From the NCBI RefSeq assembly GCF_954871325.1, contig NC_088777.1, positions 43,687,366-43,751,365 of the forward strand: 64,000 nucleotides of DNA, read 5' to 3'. This document shows positions 1 to 11,740 of the stretch, one piece after another; the stretch's first letter is position 1, and each line of letters opens with the position of its first letter. Both the position numbers and the translations under genes were made by a program. The DNA is from Gordionus sp. m RMFG-2023. Its lineage: Eukaryota > Nematomorpha > Gordioida > Chordodea > Parachordodidae. Below the pieces are notes generated by a model. That model saw nothing but the letters and a program-made list of their open reading frames with translations. It searched no databases and was not told where the DNA came from.

Positions 1-531
1 TTAAGCCGTTTTTAAAATTAGACTAAAATATGGCCGTTTAAGAACCCTAGCTATAACGTGCCAGCAATTTTATAAATATTTCAATAACGATGTTAACGTT
101 TAATTACAATATTTAAATCTCGAATTATAATTAATATTATAACTAAACTATTAGGATTTTCTTTTATATTTTATCGAAACTTATTTATACATACGCATTA
201 TTTTCTTTATATATAAATAAAATAAATCTACTATAAATAAGTAGAAATTAAAACTATATATAAAATATTCTTATTTTTTTAAAATATCATAAAACGTTAG
301 ACTTTGTTAATATTAATATAAAGTAATTGTAAGAATTAATAGGGAGGGGGAGGGGAGACTAACTAAGCCATTTTACAAACCAGGCCAAAGGCCGGCACTT
401 TGCGGGCCAATATTTCTCCCGTAAAATACCAAATTTCTCCCGCAATTTGAAAATTTTGACCTGGAAACCCTAGATATAACCCATATTATTATTGGAAATA
501 TATTACATATATTTTTGCATTACCAGTTTAC

Positions 532-3260
532 TTTTCTTCAGCATCTGCATGCCATACGCTTCAATTTCTTTATGTATCTTTCCGAATTGAGTAAATGCTT
601 GTGAAGCCCCTTTTTGGGGTTCTTTGACTCCGATTTTACAAAATATCTCGCCTAAAGCTGTAATAAACATTATTTGCAATGCTGCTATATATATTTATAA
701 TTTTAAAACTTTTATAATTTTGAGAGCAACAAAATATGGCTTTTAATAATTTTCTGGTCAATATGATCATCCCACGATAAATTTTTTCGTTCCTATTCAA
801 CTCTTCCATTTTCTTGACTAATGAATCTGTAAAAATTTTGATATATATATATTCTTAAAATTTACAAAGAAAAAAAAATACTAACCATTGCAAAGGATGG
901 CCCGACTTAAGCCCAAGACGTCGGCGGTTGAAGAACTCATTTTTTCAACAATTCGATGCTTCACCTTTTTGAGAACTTAATTTAAAAAAATAATTTTTTT
1001 CATTTATTTATAAGTTATTAATTTTAAGATGAATTTAATTTATGGGACAAAACACTATGAAAAAAACAAACAAAATGTGAATAGATGGATAAAGGAAATA
1101 GGGTAAAATATCTCTTTAAATCCTTATTTTAACAAAAATATTTAAAATGAATATGATAACTAAGAACTCGAACCGTAATGAATAAAGGTTCTCGGTTATA
1201 ATCTGGGTGCTAAAATTTATCGGTTACCAATTATAACGGGAGTTTAGGGTTCGGTTAATTAATGATTTTAATTATAATCAAATAATTTATCTTATTATTA
1301 AATTGAATGTAGTATAGTAATAGTAGTAATAAAGTAAAGAAACGAATTTAAGATGTTGATTTAAAATAGAAAACAATTTTAAGATGATATTAAAATAAAT
1401 AAAATTTTATTTATAATGCGATTTTCTTCTGGTCGGGTAGGGTCCGGAATATGAAATTAATATAAAAATTAATGACAATAACCCAATCTGATAGGTTAGA
1501 TCGGGTTTTGAAGACCTCTAACTTCTTGATATACTATTAAATTAGTATGTGATAAAGTTTTGAAACGGTTTTTAATGTTTTAAACCAACTCCTTATTATA
1601 ATTTATTACAAATGGAACCTTCAACCTAAATGGTTATTTTTATATGAACCTAAACCAATGGCAATGGCAGGATCTCTGAAATAAACTTGTTTTAAAAAAT
1701 TTGCTATAAATTATTCTTTAAGTTTTGATTTAGTAGGCTTAAATTTAGCTGTGAATGGTGGTAGGTATTTATAAAAAATTTATGAATAAAAATGATCATT
1801 GGGAAATTGAGACTAATATTACTGTTATCAACATAATTTGTAATAATAATAGTTTAAATGATAATCATATATATATATTGAGGGATATAATTAATATTAA
1901 GGTTTCATAACTTATATCTAGAGTTTTTCCTTGTTTTGGATCAGCATGCAATTTATTATAATGGATTGTTACTTCTTCCTAAAATCATTTTTTAAAAAAA
2001 TATTTAACATAAATATTTATTACTTATTTGAAGGGGCAATTCATAAAAATTCAAACATCAATTGTATTCTTAATTAACTATAAATCTTGCTCATTTTAAA
2101 TTTTAAATAAGTGTAATAACTTCAAATTGAATAATTTTTATTAATTATAAAACTATATATATTTTTATACTAATAGTATAGTTATATTACATTATATATT
2201 AAAATCATAAGTAGAATAAGATAAGCATTACTGAATATAAACAACAAAAATTTGTTTTAATCATTAACCTGAAAATTTGATGGGGATTTTAAATATATAA
2301 ATTTGCTAATTTTTATTAAACTTTAAAAATGTAACAATAAAAATATTAACAACTTATTTATTTCTCTGCTACTTATATATCTTATTTTATCATTAAGGAA
2401 ATTTAACTTCTTTCTTTTGTGTAGTTAATACTCTTTTTATTAATGGATAATTTTGTGGGTAATCAACCATATATAATTAAATTCTGAAATATATACTAAT
2501 AAATAAGATTTTTATGAATTTCATAAAGGGGAGATTAGGAAGACAATATAAATATTGATTTTAATGGGAAATTTACACTGAGCTTCCCCTCATGCTGAGG
2601 GAAAAACTTTTACTTCCACAGCCTGCATATGAATCAGATTTTATATATTATAAAAATTATTATATATACATATAATATCATACCGATACAGATTGAATTA
2701 ATTTTGCAACATCTATCTTAGACATACCTTTGACACATTGTTTATTAACTGCTGTAACTTCATCACCAGAGGCTAATGATCCATTAAATGATGCAGTTGT
2801 ATTGTCAAATATCTTAGGTTTCAAATTATAAATAAATCAATATATTTGTGTTAGTTAAAAAGTAAAAAAATTATCTTAATAAAGAAATTAAGTATACAAG
2901 ATGATAAAAGCCAGAGTAAATAAATATTTTTTTAAAGTGTATGTGTATATATATACATATTTTACATGATTGATGAAATATTCAGATGATAAATAAGGGT
3001 ATAAATAATTCATATTTATTTAAATTTATAAAAAATCAAAGGTAATGAAAAACATTAAATAATTTATTTTACTTGTACAATGTATAAGCATGGACAATGA
3101 GGAGCCCCACCCCCAATGCTGATGCCAATAAGATTATTATTGTCTTTTCTTAATGTCACACACCCAGATGTTATAGTCATTCCCCTGATAATATTAAATA
3201 AATTGAGTTCTATCAAATGTTTTACATTTTATCTTCTCCAAAAAAATAATCATATTCCAT
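532..3260 (-). CDS. PICK1: PICK1 homologue, 5' part (seven exons, runs off the left edge)
   Basis: Membrane-curving scaffold with an N-terminal PDZ domain and an arfaptin-type BAR domain; in animals it binds receptor and transporter C-termini and works in vesicle trafficking. Minus-strand exons with matching phases: 3260-3226, 3184-3073, 2812-2684, 1978-1912, 975-886, 826-710, 657-532. All introns are GT-AG, the smallest 41 bp. About 225 residues are visible, against about 415 in human. Residues 1-12 resemble the human N-terminus. The PDZ domain follows, with LIGISIGGG as ligand loop, then CPCLYIVQ, ASGDEVTAVN and VTIHYNKLHADPKQG. BAR-domain marks are LKKVKHRIVEKMSSSTADVL, LGLSRAILCN and IGVKEPQKGASQAF. 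No disruption was seen. The rest of the BAR domain and the C-terminus lie left of base 1. The start at 3260 is chosen because it gives a human-length N-terminus. The match is from memory of the human protein, not a search. Confidence 0.93.
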
Positions 3261-3546
3261 GTTTCAAAGGACAATAAAATGTAATATGATCAGGTTACGA
3301 AAATATATTCCCGAAAAATAGACAATGATATCGATCTAATCGGCTTATAATGTTAATAAAGCAACCTTCAAAATAATATTGGTCATAATTATCATTTTGG
3401 TAAATTGTGAATAATATAAAGAAACAATAGAAACCCAATCATGAGAGTATGAATTATGAATTTAAATTGCAAAAAGTCTAACGATATTTTGCATTCTAAC
3501 AAAGGCCTAAAGTTTTTTTTTCATTTTCAGCTGATATTTGCTTCAG
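3261..3546. promoter_or_regulatory. Shared intergenic region between PICK1 and DMAC2L-like starts
   Basis: The two start codons point away from each other and are 286 bp apart, so both 5' UTRs and both core promoters probably lie here. A pyrimidine run ending in TTTTCAG occurs at about 3519-3530, just upstream of the DMAC2L-like ATG. It could be a splice acceptor for a 5' UTR exon or a spliced leader. No TATA box or CpG-rich stretch can be assigned with confidence. The promoter role is inferred from geometry only. Confidence 0.45.
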
Positions 3547-6500
3547 ATGAATGTTTTGCGACGTCCATTTCTGAATATATTTTGGAATAAAAATCATCCT
3601 CTAAAATTTAAATATTATCAAATAAAATTATTATCTATTAACAAAAGATATATATCCTACAATTACCCATATAAATTAGTCCTACTTACAACACATAACC
3701 AACTTTCCCAAAAACGGTGCTTTTGGGCATGGTTAAATGTGGTATGGAATAGATATGATAAAAAGAGGGTAAAAGAAGTTGGTCCAGATCAAGCTGCTGC
3801 TGAATGGCTACTTAGATGTGGGGCATCATTAAAATTTAAAAACCAATCTGCATGGGATTCTGATTACAATTCAATTGTTTCTGAAAATTCAAAAGATGGT
3901 ATCTTAAATTATTACATTAAATATTATTATCAATATTTAGAACTTTATTTTGGAAAAGTTGTTAATCCATTTTTGTCCAAATTAATTTCTTTTTAAATTT
4001 TTTATTAATTAAGGTGTAAATAAATAAAGTGCATCTTTTTTTAACTAACCATTGAATGGTAAAGAAAATCCTAAAAATTTTCAATTGTTATTATAAAAAA
4101 AATTATCATAGGCCTTTTTTTCACTAGAATCAGTTTTAAGTTATAAACATTTTTTTGGCAACAAAAAATTCATATTTTAACACTTATAATTTTTTTTTGC
4201 AATACAATTTTTGAAAATAAGTTCTCTATCCCCACCCATTTACTATCATCATTTTTCACTTTACCTATTAAAGGTTGATTCTTTGGAAAATTGTTATTTA
4301 TATATGTAAAAAAAAGGAGTAGTCAACAAGTAGGAAATAAAATAAAATTAAATTTTTCCAGGTCAAAATGGATTAATTTACTAAATTTATTTTAGAATCA
4401 AAATTTTAATAATAGGGATAAATCATTGGTGTATGCAGTGAAGGGGGGACAAATCCCACCTCCCCCCCAAAGCCAAAAAATGCAGATGCTGGATATATTT
4501 TTCAAAAATATTTTTGTTTAGAGTGTTGTGTAGATTTAATTTAAAACATTTCCATATTTTTTAATTCGTTTCAAAATCAATTTTTACAAGTTAAAATTTT
4601 TATTTACAAATGAATTAAAAAATATGGAAAGATTTAATTTAAAACATTTCCATATTTTTTTAATTTGTTTGTAAATATTTTAACAACTTTTTACAAGTCA
4701 AAATCAATTTTTACAAGTTAAAACTTTTATTTACAAATGAATTAAAAAATATGGAAATGTTTTGAATTAAATTTACACAGTACTATATTAATTTATATAT
4801 GTTAATATTATTTCCTATCTCATATTAAGTATATATTTAATTACATTTATTACCACATTCATCACTAAGTTTATCATTTAATTTTGTTTTCAAGTTTTCT
4901 GGCGTAATATTATCTTATTATTTTCAAATTTTTAGTGGTATAATATTTATCTACCATTTCCAATTTCTAGTCAAATAACAATTATTTCTGAAACTTCTTG
5001 TCCAACAGGGAGAAAGAAATTGCAACCTTGTCCTATGAGATAGAGTCTCTGCCATCAAGCAGTAACAGCTATGGAGTTAGAAGAGCCGATTATTTGCTAT
5101 TACTGACATATCACAATGGCCTGAAAGAAATTTTTCCTTAGAAGCAAGAAAATTATTGGATTTAATGCTTATTCCAAATTTTTTTTCTCATTAGAATGTA
5201 CAACTATTTTATGTATTACTTTTCAAAAACATGATGACTTGATTAAGATGAGAATAGCGGAGAGCATTTTATTAAAATTCAAGGAAATTAGGGCGAATGT
5301 TTATGAAGAATTTCATATTTTATATGTTATTGTTAAGTCAAAAGCAGAGCTATACGTGTTTAATATTTGTCTCACTCGACTTGCAGCAAGGCAAGCTCAT
5401 AGTTAAAACATTAATATAGATCAGTAGAAGAGTATTCTTAGATGCAAATAAATTTATAAACCAAATAAATGAATGGTTTTTAATTCATTATGCAGCACTT
5501 ACCAATCTGCAAATATTATTTCCATAAAAGCCTTCCCAACCTTTTTCAGATGGTGATAGAAAAAAAAATATTTGTTGGATTTTTATCATGAAGATGTTAA
5601 AGTATCTTATGATGCCTTATTAGCTGAATAACTATGTTTATAAGATTAACTGTGGTTGATACATTCCCAAAAAATTCTATGGATGCTCTGCATTATTTCA
5701 AACACATTTTAGATTCTAATCCCAATGTATTAAAAGGGTTTATATATATTAGCAACTCTTCCCAATAGTAAACTAATGAGAGAACATTCTCTTTTTTAAG
5801 GAGAATAACAGGGGCACGGCCCGGATTTTTTTAAAGATTTTTACAACTAAGCTCAATTTTCAGGCCTGGCCTGGCCTTTTTTAAAATAAAATTTTCAGGC
5901 CCGACCCGGATTTTTTTAAAATAAATTATATTTATTTTTGATTTTGCTAATAATAACGATTTCAAATATAGGCTGTTTTAAAATATACAGTCTGGCCTAG
6001 ATGTTTTTTTTTTAAAAAAATCAGGCTCAGCTTGGGTGTTTTTTTTTAAATTTCAGGCCCGGCCACTGCAGGTCTCTGAAAACCAAGAAGTACAACTTTT
6101 GAAAGTAGATTGAAAGGTTTGGATCTTTTGAATATTTATAGGCATTTGACAACAAGCAAGGATGAGATAATTGAAAAATTAGCTCAATCCCAACGAAGAT
6201 TGGATTTTACATTGTAAATATATAACATACAAAATACAATTATTCCCTAAGCTTTTTGTGTATTAATTTATATTTCTAACATTTAAATTTTTTATACTTT
6301 ATATATAAATTTTAAAGCTCAAAAAATTCAAATTTCTATTTTGGGTCATTTAAGTGATTCTTTACATATAATTTTTTTATAATTCACATTAATTTAAAAT
6401 TGTGTATTAGAAATAGTTATTAGTCCTAATAAATTTATGCTTGATATTTTTAAAAAACAATATTTTATTATCCCCCCCCCCCCAGACCAAATTCCTGCAT

Positions 6501-7633
6501 ACACGCCTGGGGTGAATATCAAAAAATATAAGCATTAAAGCTCTATAATGATATTATTTTTTTTGTTAATTACCTTAACTATAATTTTTATATATTATAT
6601 ATAAACAAAATATTTGGCAAAACTTAATTTTGAAACTTATTCATTGCACTACTTTTCAAATAATTGTTTGCTTTGGCTGGTAATAGATTGTGTTTATATT
6701 TATTATTTAAAAATAGATATATTTTTAAAAATTAGACTACTTTGCATATTGATCAAAGCTTTGTGTATAAGAAAGAAAAAAGGCTAAATATTTTAACTCA
6801 AAATAATTGGTTTTATCAATATGTGAACGACACAACATTTTAAAACCCTTCAATTTATTATCACCAAAATTATTTCGTCATAGGCCTCATTTATAGTAAA
6901 CGCGTTATGTTGAAGCGTTGCGTTATTACAAATTAAGCCAATAAATAGGTATAAATATATAAATATGATGAGTTAAGTTGATAATGATATGTATAAAATA
7001 AAAAACATATATTGCGGTGCATTGATAAAAAAAATGCGATACGATTATAAAAAATAATAGCGAATTCATTTAAAATATATATAATTTTTCTTGATAATAT
7101 ATAAAATAATTATCTCTATTTTAGCTTTAGCTAAAATTAGTTTTTTAAAACTGAATCAGCTGTTAATAACACTGCGTTAAATAATGCAACACTTGAAGAT
7201 GACGCGTTTATTATAAATGCAGCTTAAGTTTAATGTTAAATTTATTTTTGCAGTCGGCCGTCGTATTGAAGCCATTGACACAAACGAATCATGTGTAAAT
7301 GAAATGGGATTCGGATATCTCGATGGTTTACAAAGTTTAAATAGTATAAGCTTGCGTTATTCTCCGTACGTTACCGATGCTTGTCTCACGAAGATATCAA
7401 AATATTCGGCGAACACTTTGGAGACATTGATCATAGACAATTGCTACGAAATTTCAGAGTGGGGTCTTTTAAATAATTTACCGCCCTTAAAACTTCTAAA
7501 GAAATTGGAACTTAAAAATTTGCCACTGATCGATAATAAGGCCATCAAGGAAAAGTTGAAAGAAGTGCTCCCAAAATCGTGCGAAGTTGTCATAATAGCT
7601 AGTACAACACCCGACAAAATTCCAAAAAAATAG
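3547..7633 (+). CDS. DMAC2L: DMAC2L / ATP synthase subunit s-like mitochondrial protein (two exons)
   Basis: Leucine-rich-repeat protein of the mitochondrial inner membrane, known as ATP5S, coupling factor B or DMAC2-like, linked to respiratory complex function. Exon 1 is 3547-3898 and exon 2 is 7254-7633. The 3355-bp phase-1 intron is GT-AG, with acceptor TTTTTGCAG. The product is 243 residues, slightly longer than the human 215 because of a basic, mitochondrial-type N-terminal extension. Conserved marks are WAWLNVVWNRYD, VGPDQAAAEWLLRCGA, IEAIDTNESCV and GFGYLDGL. LRR-like repeats follow to the C-terminus (NTLETLIIDNCYEIS, LKKLELKNLPLID). The start codon is the first ATG after the pyrimidine tract. 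The intron contains a decayed hAT element and a MITE that ends 27 bp before exon 2. The reading frame is intact. Confidence 0.92.
4520..4770. repeat. Subterminal inverted and direct repeat block of the 4424-6509 hAT
   Basis: Two tandem, partly palindromic units alternate AATTTAAAACATTTCCATAT with its near-complement AATTAAAAAATATGGAAA and ACAAGTTAAAA blocks. The position just inside the left end suggests transposase-binding subterminal repeats, or a local duplication. Confidence 0.5.
5809..6078. mobile_element. Non-autonomous hAT-like element, CAGAGACCTGCA family, nested in older hAT
   Basis: The right end reads TGCAGGTCTCTG (to 6078), matching the ends of the 33838-37009 hAT. The interior carries the same GGCCCGG-type subterminal repeats separated by T/A runs. 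The left end is abraded (starts near caggggcacggcccgg). No target duplication is visible. It splits the C-terminal coding remnant of the older hAT, so it is the younger of the two. Confidence 0.6.
6881..7226. mobile_element. MITE, CATTTATARTAAACGCGT inverted ends
   Basis: Left TAGGCCTCATTTATAGTAAA followed by CGCGT, and right end in reverse complement TAAGCTGCATTTATAATAAA followed by CGCGT, form long imperfect terminal inverted repeats. A second inverted block (GAAGCGTTGCGTTATT against AATAATGCAACACTT) lies inside. No coding capacity and no clear target duplication were seen. It ends 27 bp before DMAC2L exon 2, just outside that exon's pyrimidine tract. Related CATTTATAGTAA sequence occurs near 11878. 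Confidence 0.6.
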
Positions 7634-8146
7634 TTAATTTTTTTTAAAAAATATATGTAAATCATAATGGATATTAGATTATTCTTTATAGATATTATAA
7701 ATCATGAATAAACATTATTTATATCAAAAATTATTATTTTAGTCGAATTAAATATATTATTATAATATTCGCCGGATTTTATATGATTATTCGGGCATTA
7801 AATAATCTATAATCAATTTTTATATATATTACAATAAAAAAATTGTGTATAATCACTACGTTCTGCACTGTTGCAACATTATTTATATTTAAAAATTTTT
7901 TAATATTTAAATGGATTGGGACTTCTACACTTTCTTCACATCATAAAAGGTGGTTACTGGTTAGTTCCTTCAAAATATGTTTCCATTTTTTTAATTATAA
8001 ATATCCTTTAATTTTAATTTATCCCTGAGGAGACAAAAAAACGAATCATGTATACAATAAATTAATGAATCATACAAACGTTATGAATATTTAAAAAAAA
8101 TAAGATTTTTAAATACCAAAGTGTTCAAGAGAAGAGGAATTATTTA
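7634..8146. other. Intergenic, no gene seen
   Basis: AT-rich sequence downstream of the DMAC2L-like gene. AATAAA-type words near 7707-7713 could serve as its polyadenylation signal. Short open frames here lack coding character. Confidence 0.4.
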
Positions 8147-9009
8147 CAGCCATCCAAACCTAACCGATAAACCGGTATTTTTTATCGAATTGAAACCGAA
8201 TCTAAACCGCTAAAGGATACCATTCATTTTAAAAGTTTTTAAAATATATTTAAGCTTATAATGCCTAGACACTGCGTATCCAGGATTTTGCTGGGGCGGG
8301 GGGAGGGAGGGGGTGGAGTACTATTAGGTGAATCTTTTCCCCATAAATTTTGTTGGAGATTTTTAAGCTCACTTATTGTAGGCCTTTGGCTATAGTAGAT
8401 TTTTATAAAAATAATTTTGGGTTTTCACTTTTTTTGTTAAAATGCTTTTTTTCTAAAAATTTTGAATTATAATCGTTATTTTAAAAAGTTATCAATTTTT
8501 ACTTATTCTTTTAAATTCTTCCTTATAATGGTATATTGTATACATTTTTTGGGGAGATGGGAGTGTGGTGGGAGGGGGGGGGTATGTATGATCGAGGGAA
8601 AATTTTATTAGCTTAAAATGATATACGAGAACAGGCAAATTTACTATGGGGAATTCCCTCCCCCCACCTTCCATTTGTTATTCGCCTACCTAGAGATAAA
8701 TTAATCCAATATATAAATTATTTACATATAGTATAATAATTACACATCAAAATGTAATATTACTGATTGTGGCACAACTATGAAGGAGTACAATAAAGCA
8801 AATCTTGAGCATCACTAGAAGAGAAACCATCCTCTAGAACTCAATAAATCAAATTATCACAACAAATAAAACATAATTCAAATGTATGTTTTGTTTGTAT
8901 ACAAAGGTGATGAAACTTTTTAGAGATTTGAACTGAACCTACGAAACTAACCTGAATCTTGAACCGTTATTTTTATCCGAACCGATATTCGTTTCGGTTT
9001 GGATCCCTG
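8147..9009. mobile_element. Non-autonomous hAT-like element with perfect 8-bp target duplication
   Basis: The ends read CAGCCATCCAAACC and, in reverse complement from 9009, CAGGGATCCAAACC. AACCGATA/TATCGG-type repeats follow at both ends. The flanks are identical 8-bp copies of attattta at 8139-8146 and 9010-9017. No transposase is seen. A G-rich and C-rich sub-element (about 8271-8690) sits inside and resembles 43530-43680. The intact duplication indicates a fairly recent insertion. Confidence 0.75.
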
Positions 9010-9564
9010 ATTATTTATTAAAATATATTACTTATTGTATCATGCATGCATTAAATATAGTGTACGGACTGGGCAGTGCACACAGACCAAACCACCGTCC
9101 TCAGAAAAAAAGATCGGTATAGACCGTAGACATGGAACCGGCCTTTTACATTTTTTTTTGTTTTTAAAAATATTTTCCTTTTTACCTAATTTATTTCTCG
9201 TTTTATCATTTTATAATTATTTAATGTTAAAAATATGTTTGATATAATAAATAATACAAATATTTAAATTTAAAGTAAAAAAAAATTTTTAATAATATTT
9301 TCGTTTTCATTAGTATATTTCGAATAAAAATGAACTAAAAAAGAAAAAAATAATAATAAAAACTAAACTTACCCTACTCTAGAAAAGTATAAAATAAACA
9401 CAAAAATTTGGGAATAAATTATATGAATTGAATAATAAGGTAAACTTAAATATATCCTGACCATGGTTCCCAGAAAACCCTATTCCATTCTAAGGCTGGT
9501 CCGTTGGCTTTTACTAAATAAAATTGAACATATATCTAACCATCTCCTTAAATAGATTTGTTAG

Positions 9565-9950
9565 TATGGCTGTGCCGATATCTTTGTCGATATTAAGATG
9601 AAATGGTTATAAATTTGTATATCTTGGAATTGCCATAAGATAGGCAGTGAATTTTTAATGCGTAAACAATCTAGGTATGTTAATAACCAGCTTTGAAATA
9701 ATTTATGAAACAAAAATATTATTAAGGAAGAGTCCTCATGTTTTTATATGAATTTTAACTCCAACCCAGAACGAATTTTTGATCCGCCCATTCTGACGCC
9801 TCTTTAAATAATTTTTTTTATCACTAATTTTAATGTTATATCTATATTCCAAGATGTTCATGCATGAAAAATTAGCTCTCAATATGATGTCAATTTTGTG
9901 ATATACCCATTTATTACCAGGCCATTTTAATATATATTGGCACAGCCCTA
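9565..9950. mobile_element. TAGGGCTGTGCC-family non-autonomous hAT, 386 bp
   Basis: The left end is TATGGCTGTGCCGAT; the right end in reverse complement is TAGGGCTGTGCCAAT. The flanking 8-bp copies tttgttag (9557-9564) and ttcgttag (9951-9958) match at 7 of 8. No open frame. Sister copies lie at 21594-22362, 41552-42331 and 47757-48792. Confidence 0.75.
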
Positions 9951-10130
9951 TTCGTTAGTAATATCTATTGTCAAAGCATTTGATATAGTAGATATCTCTT
10001 TTAATTTGGTATTATCTATTTATCGCTTAGCACTAATCCTCTCAATTAAATTGTAAAAATTAATAGGCTTCAAGGGTAGTAGCTAAATTTAAATTGAAAA
10101 ATTGTTTAAGATGCTATTAATATTTATTAG

Positions 10131-10250
10131 GGTAAACATAGAAGAGGACTTTAAAAAAGATTTTTTAATACCAGATTTTATAGAGGAAGACTTACAGAGC
10201 CTAAATCTAACAGATGATTTGATTAATATTATGGAGATCAGGAAAATTAG
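10131..10250 (+). other. Possible orphan coding exon, unassigned
   Basis: A 120-bp open stretch lies between an acceptor (TTTATTAG) and a good donor (AG then GTATGT). It encodes an acidic, helical-looking segment including VNIEEDFKKDFLIPDF and LQSLNLTDDLINIM. It enters and leaves in phase 2. No neighbouring exon was found and no family is recognised. It could be a fragment of a mobile-element protein. Confidence 0.25.
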
Positions 10251-11026
10251 GTATGTCAAGAATAAATTCATAGTTTGCACAATTAGATAGAGATATTATT
10301 AAATGCTCAACTCTCTTTAAAACCTACTTAGGACAGATGACAATTTTTTTTGAAATCGATCGGTTAATTATTATTAAATGCTTAGTAAACCATTTTTTTC
10401 CCCTTATCTGGTATATAATTTAAAAATCGGCCCCAACCGGCCCATCAAAAAATGATAATTTTTAATCCTATCTTGTAAAAAAAAGTTCAGTGAAAGTTCC
10501 CTAGTCTGTAATAATTATTTATGAAGAAAAAATAATAAATTTGCCTTATTTAAGGTTTAAAAAATTTTTTACGCTTGACCCAAAATAAACTATTTCTATA
10601 CTCCCGGCCCACCAGTGCAAATCTTTTGTGTAATTTATTATGATACATTTTTTATACTACCAAATCTTAATTCCTATTAAGCATTAGGCAATGGTAACCG
10701 CGGTTTGCTAAAGCGATACGAAATTAATCTCTAGCGAAATCTCAGATTCGTTTTGATAGATACGTTAACACCTGTCGTGATTTCATCATTTCCCTCCGTG
10801 TTTATAAATTATACCTATTATTGGCTTGCCTTTGCACATGACACAGCGAATAATTTTGCATCTTTTGAGCAAATCACGCTTCTATATATGAGGCGTTATG
10901 CAATATGCTTATGTAATGCTTTTTTTACGTTTAAAATATATATAATATGATGTAAGCTTAAATGTAATAATTTTTTTTATATAAATGTAATGGTTATAGA
11001 TAATGATAAAATTTAATAATTAAGTC
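10251..11026. other. Intergenic with hAT-end-like fragments
   Basis: GGCCCCAACCGGCCC near 10430 and CCCGGCCCACCAGTGCAAATC near 10603-10625 resemble ends of the GGCCCGG-rich hAT families, but the boundaries cannot be set. Otherwise nothing is recognisable. Confidence 0.35.
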
Positions 11027-11635
11027 ATGAGAATTGTAGGAATATTTAACAGTTGGGAAATTCATTTTACAAAATCTACTATACAAGATTTAAGAGATAA
11101 CTTCTTACAAAATCCTTATTACCCTTTCAACAAAGTCGAAAATTCTAATTCTTTTATCCTGGACGATAAAGTGAAATTGCGCGATTGGTACTACTTCGCA
11201 TTCATTCTAATCTTTTTAATTTCTGGATTTTATTTTATATCACAAATAATAAATTTGACTATATGGCATGATTTCGCTACACTAATGGTAATAGTCTTTT
11301 TAGGACTTTTATACCTCTTTTACGCTAAGTTACAGAGTAAAAAGTTAGTCGTCGATTTAAGAACGTTAACATATACCTATATTCGTTGCAATAATATAAT
11401 TTATCAGGGGGCATTAAATGAAGTTTACATACGGTTGGAACATACAAAATTTAGTTCAAAATTATATTACGTCATAAAAATAGGAGGACATAGAATAAAA
11501 CCTATTTACCTGTGTAAGGCATCTTGTAATTTAAAAGCTCTTAAAATTTTTGCCACTCAAATCGCTCTACGGCTCAATTTAAATTATTTTGATTTCACGG
11601 ACTCCTCGACAGAACATATTATTCGTCATAAATAA
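11027..11635 (+). CDS. TMEM249: TMEM249-like CatSper auxiliary subunit (CATSPER theta)
   Basis: Single uninterrupted exon of 202 residues. Two membrane spans lie at about residues 54-75 (WYYFAFILIFLISGFYFISQ) and 82-102 (FATLMVIVFLGLLYLFYA), followed by a soluble C-terminal domain. The match to human TMEM249 (recalled, not searched) is clearest at the N-terminal NPYYPF, the central YQGALNEVYIRLE and the C-terminal ALRLNLNYFDF followed by a histidine/arginine tail. In mammals this protein is an accessory subunit of the sperm calcium channel CatSper in the flagellar membrane. The start is the first ATG and gives a complete N-terminus. The stop overlaps an AATAAA word (cgtcataaataaa), so the polyadenylation signal may overlap the end of the gene. 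No intron and no disruption; presumably male-germline expressed. Confidence 0.82.
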   Translation: MRIVGIFNSWEIHFTKSTIQDLRDNFLQNPYYPFNKVENSNSFILDDKVKLRDWYYFAFILIFLISGFYFISQIINLTIWHDFATLMVIVFLGLLYLFYAKLQSKKLVVDLRTLTYTYIRCNNIIYQGALNEVYIRLEHTKFSSKLYYVIKIGGHRIKPIYLCKASCNLKALKIFATQIALRLNLNYFDFTDSSTEHIIRHK

Positions 11636-11740
11636 AAAAATCCTTATTTTTTTAAATTAGCTTATAGGTCATTTTTATATATTGATTATATTAAACTACA
11701 AGTTATTTTATTTATTGTAATATAATGAATAAAACTAAAC

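Larger units (their letters stand above)
4424..6509 (+). mobile_element. Decayed hAT DNA transposon in the DMAC2L intron
   Basis: The ends share an inverted GTGTATGCAG core, at 4429-4438 and in reverse complement near 6494-6504. They are flanked by diverged 8-bp duplications: ggataaat (4416-4423) and gggtgaat (6510-6517), 6 of 8 matching, both differences transitions. Poly-C/G tracts lie just inside both ends. Plus-strand remnants at about 5000-6216 match the hAT transposase lineage of the 52-kDa-repressor/ZMYM type. These include a region near 5220-5340 reading IAESILLKFKEIRANVYEEF, a C-terminal dimerisation motif near 5745-5810, and a tail ending RRLDFTL followed by TAA at 6214-6216. Frameshifts and stops are frequent, and a shorter hAT-like element (5809-6078) interrupts the C-terminus. 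This is an old, inactive insertion. Confidence 0.72.

Noticed and set aside
2590-2640. Candidate extra PICK1 exon reading AVEVKVFPSA
   Set aside because: It meets a stop at once and does not continue the PDZ domain. The exon at 1978-1912 (EEVTIHYNKLHAD) fits both phase and homology.
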